Part shown: positions 36,339-45,263 of the stretch, piece after piece
Numbering within the stretch: position 1 is the first letter of the stretch
Layout: each line of letters starts with the position of its first letter
NCBI RefSeq assembly: GCF_003254625.1
Contig: NZ_QJRJ01000060.1
Location: 1 to 57,621 of the forward strand
Direction: 5' to 3'
DNA length: 57,621 nucleotides
Source of the DNA: Flavobacterium ginsenosidimutans
Lineage (GTDB): Bacteria; Bacteroidota; Bacteroidia; Flavobacteriales; Flavobacteriaceae
Notes under the pieces: model-generated
Seen by the model: the letters and a program-made list of their open reading frames with translations, nothing else
What the model was told of the DNA's origin: nothing
The model's database searches: none
Program-made: the position numbers and the translations under genes

Positions 36339-37607
36339 ATGAAAAGTAAATATGTAATACTTGCATCAGCATTACTGATCTCTGTAGCTACGTTTGCTCA
36401 AAAAGATCAAATTAAGAATGCTGAAAAGGCATTAAAGGGTGGAGATGCACAAGGTGCTCTTGCTCAATTAAAAGATGCAGAGAACTTAATTGTAAATGCT
36501 AAAGATACTGAGCAAGCACAATTTTATTTCGTGCAAGGAAATGCTCTATTAGAGCTTGCAAATAAAAAAGTTGAAGAAAGCAAAAACTTATCTGCTGCTG
36601 CTGAGAGCTATAAAAAATTAATTGAAGTTGAAAAAACTTCAGGAAAACAAAAATATTCAACTCAAGCAGCTGCATCAATTACTAGTATTAAAGGTTTGTT
36701 GATTAACTCTGCAATTGCTGATACTCAATCAAACAAAAATGTTGAAGGAGCTAAGAAATTATATGATGCTTATGCTTTAGACAAGAAAGATACCATCAAC
36801 TTGTACTATGCAGCTTCTACAGCTGTAAATGCACAAGATTTTGATCTTGCTTTACCAATGTATGAAGAGTTGAAAAAACTAAATTATTCTGGAAAAGGAA
36901 CTATGTATACAGCTGTAAACAAAGCTTCTGGAAATGATGATAGTTTTGCCAATGCTAAAGAAAGAGATATGGCTGTTAAATTAGGTACTCACGAAAAACC
37001 TAAAACAGAAGCAATTCCTTCTAAAAGAGGTGAAATCTACAAAAACTTAGCATTAATCTTAGTTCAAAAAGGACGTACAGAAGATGCTAAAAAAGCAATC
37101 GCTGATGCTAGAAAAGCAAATCCAGATGATACTTCTTTAATCTTAACAGAGGCTAATCTATATTTAGAGACTAAAGACTTTGAGATGTACAAAAAATTAG
37201 TTGGTGAAGCTTTACAGAAAGATCCAAACAATGCTGATTTAGTGTTCAATTTAGGAGTAATTAGTGCTGGTGCTAAAAATAATGCTGATGCAGAAAAATA
37301 TTATTTAAGAGCTATCGAAATCAATCCTAACTATACAAATGCTTACTTAAACCTTGCGGCGTTAAAGTTAGAAGCAGAGAAACCAATCATTGATGAAATG
37401 AACAAACTAGGTACTTCTGCTAAAGACATGAAACGTTATGATGTTTTAAAAGCGCAAAGAGAAAGTGTTTTCAAAGGTGTAATTCCTTACCTTAAAAAAG
37501 CAAACGAATTAGATCCTAAAAACGAAGATGTTTCTAAAACATTATTAGGAGTTTACAGTGCTCTTGAAATGACTGCAGAAGCAAAAGCTTTAAAAGCAAA
37601 AATGTAA
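36339..37607 (+). CDS. Exported tetratricopeptide-repeat protein
   Basis: The 422-residue protein has a signal peptide (MKSKYVILASALLISVATFAQ) and TPR repeats throughout, clearest at about 225-345 (NLALILVQKGRTEDAKKAIA; FNLGVISAGAKNNADAEKYY; YTNAYLNLAALKLEAEKP). It should act in the periplasm as a protein-protein scaffold; no enzyme motif is present. It lies close behind gyrA, an arrangement I believe is common in Flavobacteriia, and is followed by a strong bidirectional terminator. Confidence 0.88.
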   Translation: MKSKYVILASALLISVATFAQKDQIKNAEKALKGGDAQGALAQLKDAENLIVNAKDTEQAQFYFVQGNALLELANKKVEESKNLSAAAESYKKLIEVEKTSGKQKYSTQAAASITSIKGLLINSAIADTQSNKNVEGAKKLYDAYALDKKDTINLYYAASTAVNAQDFDLALPMYEELKKLNYSGKGTMYTAVNKASGNDDSFANAKERDMAVKLGTHEKPKTEAIPSKRGEIYKNLALILVQKGRTEDAKKAIADARKANPDDTSLILTEANLYLETKDFEMYKKLVGEALQKDPNNADLVFNLGVISAGAKNNADAEKYYLRAIEINPNYTNAYLNLAALKLEAEKPIIDEMNKLGTSAKDMKRYDVLKAQRESVFKGVIPYLKKANELDPKNEDVSKTLLGVYSALEMTAEAKALKAKM

Positions 37608-37625
37608 TTAGAGATTCTTATAAAT

Positions 37626-37661
37626 AAAAAAAACCATTCACCGCTGTGAATGGTTTTTTTT
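37626..37661. terminator. Bidirectional terminator between TPR gene and osmC
   Basis: The stem aaaccattcac pairs with gtgaatggttt around a 4-base loop, with an A-run before and a T-run after, so it serves both convergent genes. Confidence 0.9.
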
Positions 37662-37674
37662 ATGTCTAATTTTT

Positions 37675-38094
37675 CTAGCTTATTAACTCAGCAGATAAAG
37701 TAATAGTTGTGTTTAATAATTTTGAAATTGGACAGATTTCTTTTGCTTTAGCTGCGGTTGAAGCAAATTCTTCTGCAGAAATTGATGGAACTTTTCCTTT
37801 TAAATCTAAATGGATTAAAGTTATTGAGCCATCTTCAAATGTTACTGTAGCTTCTGTGGTTAAATCATCTGCAGTAAAACCAGCTTCGTTCAATAAAAAA
37901 CTTAATTGCATTGTAAAGCAGCCAGAATGAGCCGCAGCAACTAGTTCTTCAGGATTGGTTCCTACACCATCAGCAAATCTAGTTTTAAAAGACAGTTGAG
38001 CATTATCTAAAGTTGTACTTTGTGTACTAATAGTTCCTTTTCCTTCCATGCCAGTTCCTTTCCAGTTGGCGTGTGCTTTTCTTGTAAATTTCAT
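37675..38094 (-). CDS. OsmC family peroxiredoxin
   Basis: The 139-residue protein has the OsmC layout: RKAHANWKGTGMEGKGTIST at the N-terminus, GTNPEELVAAAHSGCFTMQLS with the first catalytic Cys, and KAKEICPISKLLN with the second. Both redox Cys are present, so it should reduce organic hydroperoxides in the cytosol. Length is usual. It appears to be monocistronic. Confidence 0.92.
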   Translation of the reverse strand: MKFTRKAHANWKGTGMEGKGTISTQSTTLDNAQLSFKTRFADGVGTNPEELVAAAHSGCFTMQLSFLLNEAGFTADDLTTEATVTFEDGSITLIHLDLKGKVPSISAEEFASTAAKAKEICPISKLLNTTITLSAELIS

Positions 38095-38296
38095 ATTCTT
38101 CTTATTTAAAAATTAATTAAATGTTATTTGTTTGATGTTAATGAATAGTGGTAACTCAAATATAATCAATATTTTGCAGAATAGTTTTATGAAATTTAAT
38201 GAGAATGTTAAGTTTTAGATTTATCGTTTTGATTTAAACGCAAAGACACAAAGGTTTATGCAAAGTTCGCAAAGCTTTGCGTTAAAAAAATAAGCT

Positions 38297-38332
38297 CAAA
38301 AAAAGGTGCAATGAAACTCATTACACCTTTTT
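38297..38332 (-). terminator. Terminator after the DUF349 gene
   Basis: The arms aaaaggtgcaatga and tcattacacctttt pair with one mismatch around a 3-base loop, just past the DUF349 stop codon. Confidence 0.8.
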
Positions 38333-38352
38333 AATTTTTTATAAACTTAAGT

Positions 38353-40332
38353 CTATTCCTGTCCTAAGTTTCTTAATTGTTTCAATTTATCTTTCCATAC
38401 ATCAAGACTTTCCTTATGGATAGCAATGTTTTTGCGTACTTCAGTAACTATTGAATTCTCTTTTTTTGCATTTTTTGTATTTGTAAAGAATTGAATGTTA
38501 TTTTCTAATTGGAAAATTTCATTTTGAACTTCTTCAATTTTACGCATAATAAAGATTTTTTCATTGTCTAATTTACGCGTGTCGTTGCTGTCAGATAATG
38601 AATCGATGCGGTTTGCAAAACGCATCATTTCAGATTCTTTTTTGCTAAGACTTAATTTTTCAAAAAGAGCATCTAGAATTTTATTGAACTTTCCTTCGAT
38701 ATGTCTTCTTGAAAAAGGAACTTTTCCAAATCCTTTCCAAGTTTCAATATGCGCTTTTATAGCATCCAAATCAGTTTTGTGGTCTCCAGTTAATTGGAAA
38801 GCTCTTAAAGTATCTAAATATGCCTTTTTATTGTCAAAAGCGGCTACTTCTTCGCTGTTTTCCTCTGATTTATGTTCTTTTAATTTATCGAAATAATGGT
38901 TGCAGGCATCCTTAAATTCTTTCCAGATTTTATCTGAATATTTTTTAGGAACGTGGCCAATTTGTTTCCATTCTTCTTGGATTTGTTTCATTACAGGCGT
39001 TGTAGCAGTAAAATCGGTGCTTTCCTGTAATTCTTTTGCTTTTGCAACAAGAGCCAGTTTTTTATTTAGATTGTCGTTTTGATCTTTTTTGATGTCTTTG
39101 TAGAAAGAGTTTTTAAAAGCATTGAAGTTTCTAACAGCAGTTTTAAATGCTGCCCATGTTTCTTCATTTACTTCAGATGGTACTTTTCCAGCTGAGAAAA
39201 ATTCATTTCTTAAATCTTCTACTTTTTGAATTTGAACAAGCCATTGCGAATGAGAATTTACTTTTTCACTTCCAAGAGTCTCGATTTTAGCTATAATCTC
39301 TTTTTTAACTTCAAGATTTTTGTGCTCGTTTGCTCTTTGGTTTTCAAATAAAAGTTCTCTCTTATCGTGGATTTTTTTAGTTAATTCGCTAAATTGATTC
39401 CAGATTACGTCACGGTATTCTTTAGAAACAGGTCCAATTTCTTCTTTCCAGATTCTGTGCAAATCCTGTAATTCACGGAAAGATTTATTTACATCTGCAT
39501 CGTTTACTAATTCTTCAACACGAGCGATTATTTTTTGTTTTAATTCTAGGTTGTGTTTAAAATCTAAATCTCTCGCTTCACGGTCTAAGTGAAGATAATC
39601 GTAAAAGTTTTCTACGTGAAAATGGTAATTATTCCAAACGTGATTGTATTTGTCTTTTGGAATAGCTCCAGCGTTTTTCCATCTTTCTCTTAATTCATTA
39701 AAATGTTTAAGAGTGTCTTTTATATTTTCCTGCGGATTAATAAGCTCTTTTAGTTCTTCGACAATTGCCAGACGGTTTTCTAAATTGCTTTTTAAATTAG
39801 TCTGTAAATGTTTAAAATGGACATTTCTCTTATCTCTGAAAACATTATAATATTCGTCGAATTTTGATTTTAAAGGTAAATGATATTCGAATTCTTCGTT
39901 AGGATCAGGATTAGAAGCAAGAAATTCTTCTTTTTTTTCCTCTAGGAGATGGTGATATTGTAGTAAGAAAGCCTTTTTGATTTCTTCAATATGGTCTTTT
40001 ACAGACATTACTTTATCTGTATTTACCAGTTTTTTAAGTTCATCAACAAGAGCATCTAAAGAAAATGTATTGTAATCTTGCATAGGAATAGCATGACGAT
40101 CTTTTAAAGTTTCGTCTTCGCTTTCAGCAGCATTTGAATTTGTAATGACATCTAATGCTTCTTGATGAGCATTTTCTTGGTTAACTAATTCATTTTCAGT
40201 TTCTGGATCTGAATTTTGAATTACAGTTTCAGAATCTGATGTTTCAATTGCATCATTTGCTACAGAATCATTTATTTCGATTCCTGATTTTCCGTCTGCT
40301 TCATGCAGGTTATCATTCTTTTCTTCTAACAT
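38353..40332 (-). CDS. DUF349 repeat protein
   Basis: The protein (659 residues from this ATG) starts with a highly acidic, low-complexity region (1-100), then several DUF349 repeats of about 75 residues, each with a W-K-x-x-G-x-x-P-K signature (RERWKNAGAIPKDKYNHVWN; HRIWKEEIGPVSKEYRDVIW; QEEWKQIGHVPKKYSDKIWK; ETWKGFGKVPFSRRHIEGKF). It is almost all helix and coiled coil. The family is widespread in Bacteroidota with no settled function. An 11-codon upstream extension to 40365 exists, but MLEEKNDNLHEADGK is a more likely start. No membrane segment. Confidence 0.85.
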   Translation of the reverse strand: MLEEKNDNLHEADGKSGIEINDSVANDAIETSDSETVIQNSDPETENELVNQENAHQEALDVITNSNAAESEDETLKDRHAIPMQDYNTFSLDALVDELKKLVNTDKVMSVKDHIEEIKKAFLLQYHHLLEEKKEEFLASNPDPNEEFEYHLPLKSKFDEYYNVFRDKRNVHFKHLQTNLKSNLENRLAIVEELKELINPQENIKDTLKHFNELRERWKNAGAIPKDKYNHVWNNYHFHVENFYDYLHLDREARDLDFKHNLELKQKIIARVEELVNDADVNKSFRELQDLHRIWKEEIGPVSKEYRDVIWNQFSELTKKIHDKRELLFENQRANEHKNLEVKKEIIAKIETLGSEKVNSHSQWLVQIQKVEDLRNEFFSAGKVPSEVNEETWAAFKTAVRNFNAFKNSFYKDIKKDQNDNLNKKLALVAKAKELQESTDFTATTPVMKQIQEEWKQIGHVPKKYSDKIWKEFKDACNHYFDKLKEHKSEENSEEVAAFDNKKAYLDTLRAFQLTGDHKTDLDAIKAHIETWKGFGKVPFSRRHIEGKFNKILDALFEKLSLSKKESEMMRFANRIDSLSDSNDTRKLDNEKIFIMRKIEEVQNEIFQLENNIQFFTNTKNAKKENSIVTEVRKNIAIHKESLDVWKDKLKQLRNLGQE

Positions 40333-40582
40333 CTTTAAAATGTATAAGGTTTTTATTTTAAACAATGCGAAAGATAGTAAAGGTGTTTCTAACTACAAAA
40401 TAAATCGCTTGTTTATACGGTATTTTACGACGAAATTCATATTCTTTACAAGTATTTGCTATCTAGGTTGAATCTATTTTAATTGAAATACTGAAGTATA
40501 TGTAAATCCGAAATCACTATTGTTTTTTATATAAATTGCTTAATAATCAAATTTATAAAGCTTCTATTGTTATTCTTCTCAA

Positions 40583-41329
40583 TTAAAAAAGGATTAATAC
40601 TCCAACTTCCATACCCCAATTGTAGGTTCTATTTGGTCCAAATCCAGCGCTGGGATGTATGTAAACTAGATTTGAAGGCGTTATTTTTCGTCCGAATTCG
40701 ACAAAAGCATTATTTTGAAATCCTTCTAAAACTGCATTATAGCGAAAAGCAACATCGCCAGAAACCCAGTTTTTTCCAAAAAAATGCATTAAGAGATTTT
40801 CGAAAAGAATTATACTGATGTCATCACGATCACTTTTCCCTGCAAAACTCTGCTGATATTCCAGTGTTGTTAATGATAAAAACTTTTTTTGATTAAAATA
40901 TCTTCCATAAACTGCTGCAGGCATGACAACCCATTTTCCAGTTCCAAAATTTGGATCTTCAGCGGTGTTAGAATAAATACGAGTTCTTACCGCAACTCCA
41001 TTATTGTTCCTTAAGTAAGGAATAAAACTTATTCCGCCTCCAACATCACCAATAGCTGTTTTATTGGTAGAATTTGTATTAGTAGAAACCAGTGGAAGAT
41101 CAAAACGTAAATTCCAGGCTTTGTTGCCAATTGGTACCAAAAAACGAACTTGGGTTGTATTAAAAGAACCTTTGTCTGTATCAAGATACTCATTATAAAA
41201 CAGAATTGTTTTTAGAAAATAATGGTATCGAGGCTCAGATAGCGGACTTTGTATGGTGTCTGTATTTTGAGCCGAAAGTAGATTGTTAAATAAAAAAAAT
41301 AAAATGCTAAGTAATTGTATTTTCTTCAT
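40583..41329 (-). CDS. Putative outer-membrane beta-barrel protein
   Basis: The product (248 residues from the ATG; a GTG two codons earlier is possible) has a signal peptide (MKKIQLLSILFFLFNNLLSAQ) and then many alternating amphipathic strands (TQVRFLVPIG, WNLRFDLPLV, NGVAVRTRIYS, WVSGDVAFRYNAVLEGF) ending in GVLILF, an aromatic C-terminal residue typical of outer-membrane barrels. I do not recognise the specific family; a small porin-like or transporter-like barrel is the best guess. It lies 67 bases past aroE on the same strand and may share its transcript. Confidence 0.7.
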   Translation of the reverse strand: MKKIQLLSILFFLFNNLLSAQNTDTIQSPLSEPRYHYFLKTILFYNEYLDTDKGSFNTTQVRFLVPIGNKAWNLRFDLPLVSTNTNSTNKTAIGDVGGGISFIPYLRNNNGVAVRTRIYSNTAEDPNFGTGKWVVMPAAVYGRYFNQKKFLSLTTLEYQQSFAGKSDRDDISIILFENLLMHFFGKNWVSGDVAFRYNAVLEGFQNNAFVEFGRKITPSNLVYIHPSAGFGPNRTYNWGMEVGVLILF

Positions 41330-41396
41330 AACCACCTGTTAATTAGTGGTTTAAAAATACGAAAAATACGTTAACATTTTATTTTTTGATACTTAT

Positions 41397-42149
41397 TTAT
41401 TTATTCCAGATTTTCCATGCTTTTTCAGCTTGAAAAATAAGCATATCGAGTCCATTTTTGGTTACGGCACCTTTTTCTTTTGCTTTTCGTAAAAAAGTAG
41501 TTTCTGCTGGATTGTAGATCAGGTCGTAAGCAATATGTTTTTCGGTAAAAAACTCATAAGGTAAATTTGGATAAGCTTCAATATTTGGGCTTGTTCCAAC
41601 TGGCGTGCAATTGATTATGATTTGGAAATTATCAAAAGTAGTAGCATTGATCAAGTCATAATCGATTATGTTTTCCTTTGCTTCTCTAGAAACAAAAGTG
41701 TACGGAATGTCAAGTTCATCCAAAGCAAAAGCAACACCTTTAGAAGCTCCGCCTGTTCCTAGAATAAGAGCTTTTTTATGATGTGGCTCCAATAATGGTT
41801 TTAGAGATTTTTTAAATCCGTAATAATCGGTGTTGTAGCCTTTTAGTTTGCCGTTTTTGGTGAATTTAATAGTATTAACAGCGCCAATTAAAGAGGCTTT
41901 TTTTGATAGTTTATCCAAGAAAGGAATAACTTGTTCTTTGTACGGAATAGTAACATTTAATCCTTTTAGATCAGGATTGTTTTTAATTAATTCTGTAAAA
42001 TAATTAATTTCTGAAATGTCAAAATTCTCGTAGCTGTTTCCAGCAAAAACTTCATTATTAAATTTCTCTGTAAAATAACCTTTTGAAAAAGAGTAGCTTA
42101 TGTTGCGACCTAACAATCCAAAACGTCTTCTTAATAAAATATCAACCAT
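41397..42149 (-). CDS. aroE: Shikimate dehydrogenase
   Basis: The 250-residue protein reduces 3-dehydroshikimate with NADPH in the aromatic amino acid pathway. It has FGLLGRNISYSFSKGYF (shikimate binding; the usual HSLSP appears as YSFSK), LNVTIPYKEQVIPFLD with the catalytic Lys, NTDYYGFKKSL and the Rossmann loop ILGTGGASKGVAFAL. It is the somewhat shorter Bacteroidota form. The TPR gene upstream ends 2 bases before its start, so the two are co-transcribed. Confidence 0.93.
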   Translation of the reverse strand: MVDILLRRRFGLLGRNISYSFSKGYFTEKFNNEVFAGNSYENFDISEINYFTELIKNNPDLKGLNVTIPYKEQVIPFLDKLSKKASLIGAVNTIKFTKNGKLKGYNTDYYGFKKSLKPLLEPHHKKALILGTGGASKGVAFALDELDIPYTFVSREAKENIIDYDLINATTFDNFQIIINCTPVGTSPNIEAYPNLPYEFFTEKHIAYDLIYNPAETTFLRKAKEKGAVTKNGLDMLIFQAEKAWKIWNK

Positions 42150-42151
42150 TC

Positions 42152-43546
42152 TTATTTACGATGTTTCTCTATATAATTTTTTACTGTTTTTTTTGCCCAA
42201 ACTACAGGAAACAAATCTTCAATTAAGATATAATTCTCAAAGTTTAGACGTAAGCCATTGCTTAAGTGGAATTTAGCTTTTGTGGTGTCTTGAATCATAA
42301 AATACAATCCAGCCAAACGATATTCAATTTCATTTTCTTCAGGAAAATATTCTGAAGCTTGCAATAAAGTCTGAATTGCTGTTTCAAATTCTCCTAAAAA
42401 CTGAAGAATATCAACCCAATACAACCAAGTGTCTAATGCATAATCTCCAAATTCAACTGCTTTTCTGAAACCAAATTCGGCTTCTTCAAAGAAATTCATT
42501 TGTTTATTGATTGTGGCATATCTTTTCCAGTACAAACGATTTTGATTGTCGATTGCTAAAGCTTTATTCACAAAAAATAATGCTTTTTGATAGTTTTTCT
42601 GGCGAAGATGAAAATCTGTTATTGCAATCCAGCCTTTGTCTAAAAGCGGATCCTCGTGAACAGTTTGGTTATAGTATTGGATCGCTTTCGCTAAATTTCC
42701 AAGTTTTTCATAACATTTTCCAATTCGAAGAAGTGCATACGAGGTTGCATCGTCTAATTCGATGGTTCTGTTATAGCTTTCGATTGCTTCATTGTATTTT
42801 TTTAGACGCTCATAAGCTTTTGCTTTTTCCATAAAAGCGCCTAAAAATTCATCATCAATCAGTGTTGCGTAATCAAATGCGCGAATAGCATTTTCATACT
42901 CTTTTACGCCATAATGAAGACGTCCAAGCTGATGCCACGCAATTTCGCTGTACGGATTTCTGTTGATGTATTCGTTTAGATAGACAATAGCTTCTTGATT
43001 TTGATCTAAAAATTCAAAACAATACACTACGTTATAAAGAGCAGATTGATCCTCTAAGTCTTCTTCAAGGCATTTGATAAAACTCTCCTTTGCCATCTCA
43101 AGGTTATCCATAAAAAGATATTCCATACCAATCAAATTGTACACATCGGCATAATCATCAGTGTATTGAAGCGCGATTTTTAACAGTTCGACTGCTTTTT
43201 CGTGCTGATCTCTTTTTGAGCAGATATTGGCTTTTTGGATATAGATTTCCTCGTTGTTAGGTTCAATTGCGTATAACTCATTCAAAAGCTTTTCAGCAAT
43301 GTCGAGTTTGTCATCATAAACCAACATTTCTACTTGTACTAACTTTAAGCCTGTAGATTTTGGGTGCTGGTCTAATGCAAGTTTCAAGGCTTTTTTTGCT
43401 AAATTAGCCTTGCCTATGTCTAAATAATGAAGAATGATTTCTTCGAATTCTTCAGAATCAAAAAAGAGTACTTTGTTAGTTTTTAACATTGACTCAAATT
43501 TGGATAGGGATAGGTTATAATCTTCTTCTTCGTTGCTTAATTGCAT
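42152..43546 (-). CDS. Cytosolic tetratricopeptide-repeat protein
   Basis: The 464-residue protein consists almost wholly of TPR units (for example EIAWHQLGRLHYGVKEYENA, AFMEKAKAYERLKKYNEAIE, ALLRIGKCYEKLGNLAKAIQ), with no signal peptide. About 12 repeats form a superhelical scaffold. It is the first gene of an apparent operon with aroE (2-base gap); this neighbourhood does not reveal its partner. Confidence 0.9.
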   Translation of the reverse strand: MQLSNEEEDYNLSLSKFESMLKTNKVLFFDSEEFEEIILHYLDIGKANLAKKALKLALDQHPKSTGLKLVQVEMLVYDDKLDIAEKLLNELYAIEPNNEEIYIQKANICSKRDQHEKAVELLKIALQYTDDYADVYNLIGMEYLFMDNLEMAKESFIKCLEEDLEDQSALYNVVYCFEFLDQNQEAIVYLNEYINRNPYSEIAWHQLGRLHYGVKEYENAIRAFDYATLIDDEFLGAFMEKAKAYERLKKYNEAIESYNRTIELDDATSYALLRIGKCYEKLGNLAKAIQYYNQTVHEDPLLDKGWIAITDFHLRQKNYQKALFFVNKALAIDNQNRLYWKRYATINKQMNFFEEAEFGFRKAVEFGDYALDTWLYWVDILQFLGEFETAIQTLLQASEYFPEENEIEYRLAGLYFMIQDTTKAKFHLSNGLRLNFENYILIEDLFPVVWAKKTVKNYIEKHRK

Positions 43547-43809
43547 ACTTCGTATATTTGAAATTAGCCTGTTATAAATTTAGGCAACCATATAATCGCT
43601 GTAAGGATAAGAAATTAATTGTTTTGAACAATTTAATTAACAATATATGGCGTTTTTTATTCTATTTTGGGAAGAAATCTCCTTTATTATTAAGGGATTA
43701 GCTTCGGTATTGTCATTTTTTTATTTGTGTTGGAAGACTTTTTTGAAATAGAAATTGAGCGTTCATTTCTGTCAGTTTTATTAAAATAGCGCTCAAATAA
43801 TTTTGTATT

Positions 43810-45003
43810 TTAATTGTTCTTCTTCTTCATTATTTCGTCCATAACGTCTAGAATAATTGCACAGCCTTCTCTAATTTCGTCTTCAGAAATGGTCAAAGGA
43901 GGTGTAATTCTTATTGCGCATCCTTCAAATAAAAGCCAGAATAAAATAAGTCCTCTGTCTTGACAGGTTAAAATAACTTCGTTTGTAATATCTGCCGATT
44001 CTGTCATAGCGGCAAGCATTAATCCTTTTCCTCTAACTTCTGTAATCAAAGGATGTACCAAAAGCGATCTGAAGAGTTTTTCCTTCTCTAGCGTTTCTGC
44101 CATTAAATTTGTTTCAGTTAATTCTTGCAAAGTAGCTAAACAAGCTGACGCAATGACAGGGTGGCCTCCAAAAGTGGTAATATGCCCTAATTTTGGATTT
44201 TCTGTTAAAAGATCCATTTTTTCAGCAGAAGCAGTAAAGGCTCCAACCGGCATTCCGCCGCCCATTCCTTTACCCATAACCACAATATCTGGAACAACAT
44301 CATAATTTTGGAAACCAAAAAGCTTTCCAGTTCTTCCGAAACCTGGTTGAATTTCATCAACAATCATTAAGGCTCCAACCTCATCACAGCGTTTGCGGAC
44401 TTTTTGAAGGAAATTGTTTTCTGGCTGAATAAAACCAGCACCTCCCTGAATGGTTTCTAAAAGAATGGCTGCTGTTCTCGTAGTTATTTTTTGCAGATCT
44501 TCTTCGTTATTGAAAGTAATAAAGTCAACATCTGGAAGCAAAGGTCTAAAAGCTTGTTTTCTTTCTTCAAATCCCATAACGCTCATAGAACCCATTGTGT
44601 TTCCATGATACGCATTATGACATGAAATAAGCTGACTACGTCCTGTAACTCGTTTGGCTAATTTTAACGAGCCTTCAATCGCTTCTGTACCAGAATTGAC
44701 CAAATAGGTTTTATTTAAAGATTCTGGAAGCAGAGAGGCCATTAATTTGCAATATTGAACGGCTGGACTCTGTGAGTATTCTCCGTAAACCATTACGTGC
44801 GAATATTTATCCAACTGATCTTTTATCGCCTGATTTACTCTTGGATGCTGATGTCCTAAAGTACAAGCCGAAACTCCGGCAACAAAATCTAAATATTTTT
44901 TATCGTTTGTGTCGTATATGTAAGAGCCAATGGCGTGTGAAACTTCCATTCCGAGTGGGTAAGGAGAAGTTTGCGCTTGGTATTTTATAAAATCTGGATT
45001 CAT
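43810..45003 (-). CDS. Class III aminotransferase (ornithine/acetylornithine type)
   Basis: The 397-residue PLP enzyme has KKYLDFVAGVSACTLGHQHP, the cofactor segments NSGTEAIEGSLKLAKRVTG and LMIVDEIQPGFGRTGK, and the Schiff-base Lys in IVVMGKGMGGGMPVGAF. Members of this fold use omega-amino acids such as ornithine or acetylornithine; the exact substrate cannot be fixed. There are no arginine biosynthesis genes nearby. Its upstream gap is full of degenerate repeats (45005-45260), so it is probably transcribed alone. Confidence 0.88.
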   Translation of the reverse strand: MNPDFIKYQAQTSPYPLGMEVSHAIGSYIYDTNDKKYLDFVAGVSACTLGHQHPRVNQAIKDQLDKYSHVMVYGEYSQSPAVQYCKLMASLLPESLNKTYLVNSGTEAIEGSLKLAKRVTGRSQLISCHNAYHGNTMGSMSVMGFEERKQAFRPLLPDVDFITFNNEEDLQKITTRTAAILLETIQGGAGFIQPENNFLQKVRKRCDEVGALMIVDEIQPGFGRTGKLFGFQNYDVVPDIVVMGKGMGGGMPVGAFTASAEKMDLLTENPKLGHITTFGGHPVIASACLATLQELTETNLMAETLEKEKLFRSLLVHPLITEVRGKGLMLAAMTESADITNEVILTCQDRGLILFWLLFEGCAIRITPPLTISEDEIREGCAIILDVMDEIMKKKNN

Positions 45004-45004
45004 T

Positions 45005-45262
45005 TTTTTTAAGTTGCTAAGAGGCTAAGATTCTGAGCTTCTAAGTTTTTTATTGTAAACTGAGACTGTAAACTTTTAAAATTCAAAGTTGCAAAGGTAC
45101 TAAGATTCTAAGTTTTTTTTATTTTACGCTTAGGTTAACTTTTTGAACTAATTATTCTCAAAGCACTGTAAACTGTGACTGCGACTGAAAACTTTCCAAT
45201 TACGCTTAAACTTTGTGGTTTAAACAATCGCAAGGCACTGTAAACTGCGACCGCGACTAAAA
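45005..45262. repeat. Degenerate repeats between aminotransferase and OstA-like genes
   Basis: The gap has copies of 'ctaagaggctaagattctgag' type text (45013-45050), repeated 'ctgtaaactg(t/c)gactg' segments (about 45055, 45170, 45236), and no credible gene or clear terminator. Confidence 0.55.
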
Positions 45263-45263
45263 A

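Noticed and set aside
40567..40818. 83-residue frame antisense to the outer-membrane-like gene
   Set aside because: It overlaps a well-supported signal-peptide-bearing gene on the other strand and resembles no protein family.
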